Below, in pieces: positions 1 to 5,354 of a DNA stretch of 6,508 nt; within the stretch, counting starts at the first letter, position 1; each line of letters begins with the position of its first letter. This DNA comes from Bacteroidota bacterium (GTDB lineage: Bacteria; Bacteroidota; Bacteroidia; Flavobacteriales_F; PHOS-HE28). Position numbers and translations under genes: made by a program. Where the stretch lies: assembly GCA_963169595.1 (NCBI GenBank), contig CAUJFM010000233.1, forward strand, positions 1 to 6,508. The letters are read 5' to 3'. The notes under the pieces were generated by a model, which was not told the DNA's origin, made no database searches, and saw only the letters and a program-made list of their open reading frames with translations.

Positions 1-724
1 CACCTACACCGGCCTGTTCGACCACATCCGGGAGCTCTTCGCCCAGCTGCCCAGCGCCAAGATCCGCGGGTACAAAGCGGGACGCTTCAGCTTCAACACG
101 CCCGGTGGCCGCTGCGAGACCTGCAAAGGGGCCGGCGTGCGCACCATCGAGATGAACTTCCTGCCCGATGTGGACGTGCCCTGCGAGACCTGCCGCGGAC
201 GCCGCTACGACCGCGAGACGCTGGAGGTGCGCTACCGCGGGAAGAGCATCGCAGACGTGCTCGACATGCCCGTGGAAGAGGCCGCCGAGCTCTTCGCCGA
301 CATCCCGCAGCTGCACCAGAAGCTCCGGACCCTGCTCGATGTGGGCCTCGGTTATGTGACGCTGGGACAGAGCAGCACCACCCTGAGCGGCGGTGAGGCG
401 CAGCGCATCAAACTGGCCACCGAGCTGAGCAAGCGCGACACCGGCCGCACCTTCTACATCCTGGACGAACCCACCACGGGCCTTCACTTCGACGATGTGA
501 AACAGCTGATCCATGTGCTGGACAGGCTGGTGGACCACGGCAACACCGTGCTCGTGATCGAGCACAACCTGGACATCATCAAAGTGGCGGACCACGTGAT
601 CGACATGGGGCCCGAAGGCGGTGCAGGCGGCGGTCAGGTGGTGGCACGCGGCACACCCGAGGACGTGGTGCTGATGGGCCGCGGGCACACCTGGCCCTAC
701 CTCAAGGCCGAGCTCGAGCCCTGA
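1..724 (+). CDS. uvrA: UvrABC system protein A, C-terminal fragment (5' end outside window)
   Basis: This is the DNA-damage-recognition ATPase of nucleotide excision repair, which loads UvrB onto lesions in the cytoplasm. The reading frame is open from base 2 and ends at TGA 722-724, giving 240 visible residues. UvrA is usually about 940 residues, so roughly the first 700 lie upstream. Visible in order are the C-terminal zinc module with paired cysteines (CETC at visible residues 38-41 and CETC at 61-64), the second ABC signature TLSGGEAQRIKLATEL at 127-142, Walker B FYILDEPTTGLH at 151-162, and the H-loop histidine in LVIEHNLD at 184-191. The C-terminus (DMGPEGG, then WPYLK near the end) is typical of the family. 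All expected residues are intact. The first methionine or GTG in the open frame (for example GTG at 137) is internal and not a start. The next gene begins 95 bases downstream, so read-through into it is possible. Confidence 0.97.
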   Translation, partial: TYTGLFDHIRELFAQLPSAKIRGYKAGRFSFNTPGGRCETCKGAGVRTIEMNFLPDVDVPCETCRGRRYDRETLEVRYRGKSIADVLDMPVEEAAELFADIPQLHQKLRTLLDVGLGYVTLGQSSTTLSGGEAQRIKLATELSKRDTGRTFYILDEPTTGLHFDDVKQLIHVLDRLVDHGNTVLVIEHNLDIIKVADHVIDMGPEGGAGGGQVVARGTPEDVVLMGRGHTWPYLKAELEP

Positions 725-751
725 GGATCCAATGCCGATGGTGGAAAAATA

Positions 752-775
752 GCGGCCCGACGGCAGGATGGCCGC
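752..775 (+). other. Weak inverted repeat after uvrA
   Basis: GCGGCC (752-757) and GGCCGC (770-775) are a perfect 6-base inverted repeat separated by 12 bases, 27 bases after the uvrA stop. No T-run follows, so it is not a convincing intrinsic terminator. In GC-rich sequence a 6-base arm can arise by chance. Confidence 0.25.
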
Positions 776-794
776 AAGGCCCGTGTGTTGCTTA

Positions 795-816
795 GCGGTC
801 CATTGCAACGGACCGC
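795..816 (+). other. Perfect 7-bp hairpin immediately before the LOG gene start
   Basis: GCGGTCC (795-801) pairs with GGACCGC (810-816) across an 8-base loop that itself contains the palindrome TTGCAA (803-808). The structure ends three bases before the ATG at 820. No T-run follows, so a terminator role is unlikely. It could be a protein operator or a leader structure limiting ribosome access, or it could be chance. The sequence shows only the symmetry and its position. Confidence 0.45.
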
Positions 817-819
817 CGC

Positions 820-1551
820 ATGAAAAAGGACATCAAAGCCCACGAGGAGAGCGAACGCCGCATCAAGAAGGCCTTCAAACGCCGCGGCTGGAGCGAGGTG
901 AAGGCCAACGACAGCTGGGCGATCTTCAAGATCATGAGCGAGTTCGTGGAGGGCTTCGAGGCCATGCAGCGGATCCGCCCCTGCGTGAGCATCTTCGGAA
1001 GTGCACGCACCAAGCCCGACGCCGCCGAGTACAAGCTGGCCGAGGAGATCGCGTTCCAGCTTACCCAGAACGGCTACGGCGTGATCACCGGTGGCGGGCC
1101 TGGCATCATGGAGGCCGGCAACAAGGGGGCGCAGCGCGGTGGCGGCACCAGCGTGGGCCTCAACATCGAACTGCCCTTCGAGCAATCCTCCAACCCGTAT
1201 GTGGACAAGGAGAAGAGCCTGCACTTCGACTACTTCTTCGTGCGCAAGGTGATGTTCACCAAGTACAGCCAGGGCTTCATCGTACTCCCCGGCGGCTTCG
1301 GCACATTGGACGAGCTCTTCGAAGCACTGACGCTGATCCAGACGCAGAAGATCGGCCGCTTCCCCATCATCCTGGTGGGCCACAAATACTGGCAGGGCCT
1401 GCTGGACTGGATCAAGCACACCATGGGCGAACGCCACGCCTACATCAACATGGAGGACATGGACCTCATCAACGTGGTGGACAAGCCGGAGGAGGCCGTG
1501 GGCGTGATCAACGCGTTCTACAGCAAGTACATGCTGAAGCCGAACTACTGA
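820..1551 (+). CDS. LOG-family (TIGR00730-type) Rossmann-fold protein, probable nucleotide 5'-monophosphate phosphoribohydrolase
   Basis: The 243-residue protein belongs to the LOG / 'lysine decarboxylase-like' family. Characterised members are not decarboxylases. They hydrolyse the N-glycosidic bond of nucleoside monophosphates such as AMP or cytokinin ribotides, releasing the base and ribose 5-phosphate. The phosphate-binding glycine motif GGGPGIMEAGNKGA is at residues 91-104, the Arg-Lys pair at 142-143 (VRKVMF), and the family hallmark PGGFGTLDE at 157-165 supplies the catalytic-type glutamate. A charged helical N-terminal extension of about 50 residues precedes the Rossmann core, which starts near VSIFGSAR (56-63). 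This extension fits the longer bacterial subgroup rather than the roughly 190-residue plant-like LOGs. No signal peptide is visible, so it is cytoplasmic. ATG 820 is chosen because it is the first methionine of the conserved frame; there is no Shine-Dalgarno sequence, as is common in Bacteroidota. Substrate (AMP, other purine nucleotides or a cytokinin-like ribotide) cannot be decided from sequence. Confidence 0.93.
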   Translation: MKKDIKAHEESERRIKKAFKRRGWSEVKANDSWAIFKIMSEFVEGFEAMQRIRPCVSIFGSARTKPDAAEYKLAEEIAFQLTQNGYGVITGGGPGIMEAGNKGAQRGGGTSVGLNIELPFEQSSNPYVDKEKSLHFDYFFVRKVMFTKYSQGFIVLPGGFGTLDELFEALTLIQTQKIGRFPIILVGHKYWQGLLDWIKHTMGERHAYINMEDMDLINVVDKPEEAVGVINAFYSKYMLKPNY

Positions 1552-1581
1552 GCCGGCCTGCGTTCACGCGCCTCTCAACAC

Positions 1582-1600
1582 GCCCCTGTTCGTAAGGGGC
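1582..1600 (+). terminator. Weak terminator-like hairpin after the LOG gene
   Basis: GCCCCT (1582-1587) pairs perfectly with AGGGGC (1595-1600) around a 7-base loop, 30 bases after the LOG stop codon. No U-tract follows, so if it acts at all it would be a weak or factor-assisted terminator, or an mRNA 3'-end stabiliser. The AGGGG strand could alternatively pair with CCCT at 1606-1609. Confidence 0.35.
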
Positions 1601-1612
1601 TGAGGCCCTGCA

Positions 1613-1642
1613 GGTGCACCACCGAGGGCACGGATACTTTTG
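1613..1642 (+). promoter_or_regulatory. Bacteroidota-type promoter candidate for the Ig-like/SPOR operon
   Basis: TACTTTTG at 1635-1642 matches the Bacteroidota primary-sigma -7 consensus TAnnTTTG at every defined position. The expected -33 TTTG element is not clear. At about the right distance lies the 8-base palindrome GGTGCACC (1613-1620), which could be an operator or coincidence. Transcription would start a few bases after 1642, leaving a leader of roughly 35-40 bases before ATG 1685. This rules out the longer reading frame that opens at TTG 1640, inside the -7 element itself. Confidence 0.5.
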
Positions 1643-1684
1643 GTCGCGGCACGTTCTGCCCACGTTCATTCAATCCGTCCGCTC

Positions 1685-3154
1685 ATGATCTCGAAACTGG
1701 TGCTGCTTGCGAACCTGTTCGGCCTGTTCCTAATCAAGGCGTTCTTCCTCGCCGACATCAGCATCACCCAGAACATCCCCGCCACCATGTCGCCCGGCAC
1801 GGAAGTGCGCGTGACGGTGAACGTGGACAAGGGCGATCTCGGCGGGTTCGCGAAGCTGCAGATCGACCTGCCTCCCGGCATGAGCGCCACGGCGATCGAG
1901 ACCAAGGGCGCCTCCTTCACCTTCGCTGATGGCAAGGCCAAGTTCATCTGGATGTCCCTGCCCGCAAGCCCGTCGTTCAAGTTGACCTACACGTTGAGCG
2001 CGGATGCCACCGTTTCGGGTGTGCAGCAGATCAAGGGCCGCCTCAGCTACATCGAGAACAATGAACGGAAGACCTACGAACTGGCCGCTTCCACGGTGGA
2101 CCTTGGCTCGGCCGGGGCACAGCCCGTGGCCACTGTGGTGACCGAGGAGGAGCCCAACCTGGGCGATCTGGTGAGCGCGGCCGGTGGTGCGCCCGTGGGC
2201 CAGGTACCTGTGGCCGTGATCGACAACGTGAGCGGTGTACCTCCCATCCAGGGTCCTGGTGGCGTGTCCGGCACACGTACCATCACCCCGGTGACCGAGC
2301 AGGAGATGATCGTGGAAGTGGTGGTGAAAAAGGGCGACCTGCGTGGCTTCGGCAAGCTGCAGGAGACCATTCCGCAGGGCTTCACCGCCGTGGAGAAGAC
2401 CAGCGATGAGGCCATCTTCACCGCGCAGGACCGCATCGTGAAGTTCGTGTGGCTGAACCTGCCCGCCCGCAACGAGGTGCGCGTGTCCTACAAGCTGCGC
2501 GCCAACGAACGCCCTGACGGAGAATACACCATCGACGGCGAGTTCGGCTACCTGCTGAACGATGAGACCCAGAAGGCCGTGGTGGGCTCCAGCAAGTTCT
2601 TCATCGGTGCACGTGCCTTTGAGATGCTGGCCCAGGACCCTGCGAACCTTGACCAGATGGACAATGCAGATGCCGCCCTGGCCCTGCAGCGCAAGCAGGA
2701 AGCTGAGCGCAAGGCCCAGGAAGAGGCCGCCGCCAAGGCCGCGCAACAGGAAGCCGCAGTGCGCGCCACCCAGCAGGCGACGCAGCCCACGGCCCAACAG
2801 CCCAAGACCCAACCCACCAAGGAGAATACGACGGCCACTACCTCCCGCATACCCGCACCGGAAAAGGGTGTGACCTACAAGGTGCAGATCACGGCCGCAC
2901 ACCGTGAAGTGGGCAAGGCCTACTTCGCGGCTCGTCACAACTTCTCCGGCGACTTCCAGATCGAGCGCCACCAAGGCTGGATCAAGTACGTGACGGGCAG
3001 CTACTCCGAGTACCGTGCCGCCCGCGACCAGCGTGTGCGTTATGTGGAGGCCGGCCACAACTTCCCCGGTCCCTTCGTGACGGCATACAACAATGGTGAG
3101 CGGATCACCGTGCAGGAAGCCCTGATGATCTCCCGCCAACAGTGGGTGCAGTAA
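1685..3154 (+). CDS. Exported protein with two tandem Ig-like domains and a C-terminal SPOR-like domain
   Basis: I do not recognise a named gene. The 489-residue product has a hydrophobic N-terminus (residues 5-23, LVLLANLFGLFLIKAFFLA), consistent with a signal peptide cut near A23 or with a single membrane anchor. Residues about 25-140 and 196-308 are two copies of one beta-rich, Ig-like domain. Both carry the signature KGDL-x-GF-x-KLQ (49-59 and 216-226), then a Pro-Gly turn, a KF-x-W-x-x-LPA strand, and an I-x-G-x-x-x-Y-x-x-N-x-E turn. They are joined by a Gly/Pro/Val-rich linker (141-195). Residues 329-362 are charged and alanine-rich, with coiled-coil character (QRKQEAERKAQEEAAAKAA), followed by a Gln/Thr/Pro-rich tether to about 392. 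The last part (396-476) is SPOR-like: YKVQI, then GWIKYVTGSYSEY, then FPGPFVTAYNNGERITV. SPOR domains bind glycan strands lacking stem peptides, so a periplasmic peptidoglycan-associated role is inferred. ATG 1685 is preferred over TTG 1640 because of the promoter element and the signal peptide. The next gene follows after only 9 bases. Confidence 0.88.
   Translation: MISKLVLLANLFGLFLIKAFFLADISITQNIPATMSPGTEVRVTVNVDKGDLGGFAKLQIDLPPGMSATAIETKGASFTFADGKAKFIWMSLPASPSFKLTYTLSADATVSGVQQIKGRLSYIENNERKTYELAASTVDLGSAGAQPVATVVTEEEPNLGDLVSAAGGAPVGQVPVAVIDNVSGVPPIQGPGGVSGTRTITPVTEQEMIVEVVVKKGDLRGFGKLQETIPQGFTAVEKTSDEAIFTAQDRIVKFVWLNLPARNEVRVSYKLRANERPDGEYTIDGEFGYLLNDETQKAVVGSSKFFIGARAFEMLAQDPANLDQMDNADAALALQRKQEAERKAQEEAAAKAAQQEAAVRATQQATQPTAQQPKTQPTKENTTATTSRIPAPEKGVTYKVQITAAHREVGKAYFAARHNFSGDFQIERHQGWIKYVTGSYSEYRAARDQRVRYVEAGHNFPGPFVTAYNNGERITVQEALMISRQQWVQ
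1757..2608 (+). repeat. Coding duplication: two copies of the KGDL-GF-KLQ Ig-like domain
   Basis: Codons for residues 25-140 (1757-2104) and 196-308 (2270-2608) encode homologous domains of about 115 residues, offset by 167 codons. Conserved matches include KGDL/GF/KLQ, FT-x-x-D, KF-x-W, LPA, Y-x-L-x-A and I-x-G-x-x-x-Y. Similarity is clear in protein but diverged in DNA, so the duplication is old. It is a domain repeat, not a mobile or recombining DNA repeat. Confidence 0.82.
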
Positions 3155-3163
3155 GCCCGCACC

Positions 3164-5251
3164 ATGCATACCCGCCGGTCATATCGCCACATGCGACCGC
3201 TGAGGACCATCATCCTGGCGGCCCTGACCGGTCTCTTCATGCCATCCGTCCTGGGCCAGACGGACACCACGGCAAGCGCCGGACGTGACAGTGCGAGCAC
3301 TCCCCTGCCCCGCCCATCCATCGGACTGGGCACCGGCATGTTCGCGTTCTACGGTGACGTGGGCAATCGGCACGCCACCTACAGCCCGCTGGTGACGCGG
3401 GTAGGCTTTGACCTACGCGCCTCCATCCCCATCACGCCCTGGCTCGAAGGTGGTCTCTATGCCTTGCACGGCCGCCTGGGTGTGAACGAACGCAGCCTGG
3501 AGCGCAATCTGAACTTCGAGTCGCGCGTCACCTCCGGCGGGCTTTTCCTGCGCTACAACTTCCTGCAGCTCCTGAACCCGAAGCGCGTGGTGGAGCCTTA
3601 CATCAGCGTCGGCTTCGGTTCGGTGGAATTCCTCACCAAGACCGACCTGCGCGACGGTGACGGCAACACCTATCACTACTGGAGCGACGGCACCATCCGT
3701 GACATCGCCGAGGATGCCCCGAACGCCGGTCAGGCCCAGGAGATCCAACGGGACTACATCTACGAGAGCGACGTACGCGAGACCAACCCCGATGGCTTTG
3801 GCAAGTACCCTGAACGCACCTGGACGGTGCCCATCGGCCTGGGTGCACGCATGGACCTGGGCGGTGGATTCGACTTCCGCATCGGGACCACCCTGCACTA
3901 CACCTTCACCGATCTGGTGGATGGCGTGACGGCCGACAGCAAAGGCTCGCGCGCCGGCGATAGCAGCAACGACATGTTCCTCTACTCGTCGTTCTCCATC
4001 GGCTGGGCCGTGCCGCTCGAACCGCGCCAGCGCAAGCGCCGCATGACGCCCCTGAACGAGGAGCAGCTCGACCTGATCGTGCTGAACGATGACGAGGACG
4101 GCGACGGCGTGAAGGACATGCAGGACCGCTGTCCGGGAACCCCGGCGGGTGCTGCCGTGGATGTGAACGGTTGTCCGCTGGACGGCGATAGCGATGGCGT
4201 TCCCGACCATGCCGACGATGAACTGAACAGCGCACCGGGTGCCCTCGTGGATGCGCGTGGTGTCACCATCTCGGACGAGGCCTATCTCAAGAGTTTCCTG
4301 AACTACCTGGATTCCGGCAACGTGAACGTGGTGACCACCCGGGTGGAATCCTTCGGACCGGTGAACCGGCCGGAACCGGCCAAGCGCGTCTTCGTGGTGA
4401 AGGTGGGCACGCAGGTGGAGGGGATCGACGAGGCGCTGATCCAGAAGATCCTGAGCATCCCGGACGTGCGCACCATCGAGAAGGGTGACACCACCTTCTA
4501 CGTGGTGGGCAACTACGAGTCCATCCCCGAGGCGCTGCGCCGCGAGCTGGAGCTGAAGGGCATGGGCATCGAGAGCGTGGTGATGGCCGAGGAGAACGGC
4601 AGGCTGATCGACGTGAGCCAGGAGCTGGCGGCCGACCGGGCCCGCATGCGCGGCATGGGCGCTGGTGACGACAGCCGCGATGTGATCGTCCGCGTGCAGT
4701 TGGGCGCCTTCCGCCAGAAGCTCTCCACGAACATCTTCAAGTCCGTCCCCGACCTGGTGGTGATCAAGGGGGATGACGGCCTCACGCGCTATTACACCGG
4801 CTCGTTCACCGATGTGAACCAGGCCGCCGCACACAAGGTGCAGATGCTGCTGAACGGCTTCGAGGGCGCTTTCCTCGTGGCCTTCCGCGAAGGCAAGCGG
4901 GTGAGCATGAAGGAGGCGGGCGCCGTGCTCACGGGTCCCGAGGACCTGCGCACGCTTCCCGTAAGTTCCGTGAACAAGGACCTGCTGCGCTACAAGGTGC
5001 AGGTGGGCACCTTCGCCGGCAACATCCCCATGGACACCATGGGCAAGCTCATCGAGATGGGTGATGTCACCTCCATCCCCAGCGCCGATGCGGTCCGCTA
5101 CTTCTACGGCAGCTTCAAGGACCGCGCTTCCGCCGAAGAGGCCAAGGCCACCATCCAGGCCAAGGGCTTCCCCGATGCCTTCGTGGTGGGCGAGATGAAC
5201 GGCCACATCATTCCGGCCGACGACGCCGACGGTCTGCTCGGCAAGCCCTGA
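3164..5251 (+). CDS. Outer-membrane beta-barrel protein with TSP3-like linker and three tandem SPOR-like domains
   Basis: The 695-residue product begins with a signal peptide (TIILAALTGLFMPSVLG, likely cut before Q32). ATG 3164 gives a longer positively charged N-region; ATG 3191 (residue 10) is an equally good start and neither has a Shine-Dalgarno sequence. Residues about 50-285 show the alternating pattern of an outer-membrane barrel, beginning IGLGTGMFAFYGDVGN and including a long Asp/Tyr-rich segment at about 158-218 that probably forms a surface loop. Residues 309-353 form a thrombospondin-type-3-like calcium-binding linker (DDEDGDGVKD, C323, C337, DGDSDGVPD), the kind that joins barrel and periplasmic domain in OmpA relatives. 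No OmpA domain follows. Instead there are three SPOR-like modules at about 408-483, 507-580 and 608-683, each opening with a V-x-V-x-V/L-G-T/A strand (VVKVGT, VRVQLGAF, YKVQVGTF). Role is inferred: barrel in the outer membrane, tail reaching peptidoglycan. It lies 9 bases after the Ig-like/SPOR gene, so the two form an operon. Confidence 0.9.
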   Translation: MHTRRSYRHMRPLRTIILAALTGLFMPSVLGQTDTTASAGRDSASTPLPRPSIGLGTGMFAFYGDVGNRHATYSPLVTRVGFDLRASIPITPWLEGGLYALHGRLGVNERSLERNLNFESRVTSGGLFLRYNFLQLLNPKRVVEPYISVGFGSVEFLTKTDLRDGDGNTYHYWSDGTIRDIAEDAPNAGQAQEIQRDYIYESDVRETNPDGFGKYPERTWTVPIGLGARMDLGGGFDFRIGTTLHYTFTDLVDGVTADSKGSRAGDSSNDMFLYSSFSIGWAVPLEPRQRKRRMTPLNEEQLDLIVLNDDEDGDGVKDMQDRCPGTPAGAAVDVNGCPLDGDSDGVPDHADDELNSAPGALVDARGVTISDEAYLKSFLNYLDSGNVNVVTTRVESFGPVNRPEPAKRVFVVKVGTQVEGIDEALIQKILSIPDVRTIEKGDTTFYVVGNYESIPEALRRELELKGMGIESVVMAEENGRLIDVSQELAADRARMRGMGAGDDSRDVIVRVQLGAFRQKLSTNIFKSVPDLVVIKGDDGLTRYYTGSFTDVNQAAAHKVQMLLNGFEGAFLVAFREGKRVSMKEAGAVLTGPEDLRTLPVSSVNKDLLRYKVQVGTFAGNIPMDTMGKLIEMGDVTSIPSADAVRYFYGSFKDRASAEEAKATIQAKGFPDAFVVGEMNGHIIPADDADGLLGKP
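4088..4222 (+). other. TSP3-like calcium-binding linker within the barrel protein
   Basis: Residues 309-353 carry the Asp-rich motifs DEDGDGVKD and DGDSDGVPD, with a Cys pair (C323, C337) in the pattern D-x-CP-x-TP...DVNGCP. The following unit (PGALVDARGV, 358-367) has the same framework but no cysteines. Such linkers are rigidified by calcium and normally space an outer-membrane barrel from a cell-wall-binding domain. Confidence 0.8.
4385..5212 (+). repeat. Three tandem SPOR-like domain units
   Basis: The approximate units are 4385-4612, 4682-4903 and 4985-5212, each about 75 codons. Shared landmarks are the opening beta strand (VFVVKVGT, VIVRVQLGAF, YKVQVGTF), a middle Tyr/Phe-rich strand followed by a Gly (TTFYVVGNY, TRYYTGSF, VRYFYGSF), a helix, and a closing strand ending in N/E-G (MAEENG, AFREGK, GEMNG). 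Units 2 and 3 are good SPOR matches; unit 1 is the most diverged. The repeat is visible at protein level only. Confidence 0.78.
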
Positions 5252-5255
5252 TCGC

Positions 5256-5288
5256 GCACGGTCGGTCCCAAGGGCTACGCTTCCGTGC
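5256..5288 (+). other. Weak inverted repeat after the barrel gene
   Basis: GCACGG (5256-5261) and CCGTGC (5283-5288) form a perfect 6-base inverted repeat with a 21-base loop, a few bases after the stop codon of the barrel gene. There is no T-run after it. It may mark the operon's 3' end, or it may be chance. Confidence 0.22.
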
Positions 5289-5329
5289 AATAGCTCACCA
5301 GCACCGGGCGTTCTTCGCAGGCCTCCCCC

Positions 5330-5337
5330 TACCTTTC
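5330..5337 (+). promoter_or_regulatory. Near-consensus -7 element before the alpha-2-macroglobulin gene
   Basis: TACCTTTC matches TAnnTTTG except for the last base, and lies 17 bases before ATG 5355. No clear -33 TTTG is visible about 20 bases upstream (the region reads GTTCTTCG near 5310). If used, the leader would be very short. The 103-base gap from the preceding gene allows a separate promoter but does not prove one. Confidence 0.33.
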
Positions 5338-5354
5338 CCATTCATTCACCGCAC

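Noticed and set aside
697..1437. Open frames overlapping the LOG gene on the - strand and in another + frame (768-1595)
   Set aside because: The LOG frame contains all family motifs. The alternatives have low-complexity, Arg/His-rich or Gly/Leu-rich composition and start inside uvrA or the intergenic hairpins.
1640..1684. A 15-codon longer version of the Ig-like/SPOR protein starting at TTG 1640
   Set aside because: The TTG lies inside the -7 promoter element, and the extra residues would put a charged, His-containing leader before a good signal peptide starting at ATG 1685.
1730..3169. A 479-codon open frame on the - strand, antisense to the Ig-like/SPOR gene
   Set aside because: It has the same His/Gly/Leu-rich shadow composition and no motif, while the + strand frame has a signal peptide and duplicated domains.
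3413..5341. A 642-codon open frame on the - strand, antisense to the barrel gene
   Set aside because: Its product is rich in His, Gly, Ala, Val and Leu with no recognisable domain. It exactly opposes a gene with clear domains and arises because G/C-ending codons on the + strand suppress stop codons in that antisense frame.
1665..5348. The 8-mer TTCATTCA occurs before both the Ig-like gene (1665-1672) and the macroglobulin gene (5341-5348)
   Set aside because: Its distances to the -7 elements and to the start codons differ between the two sites, and an 8-base word recurring once is weak evidence for a shared operator.
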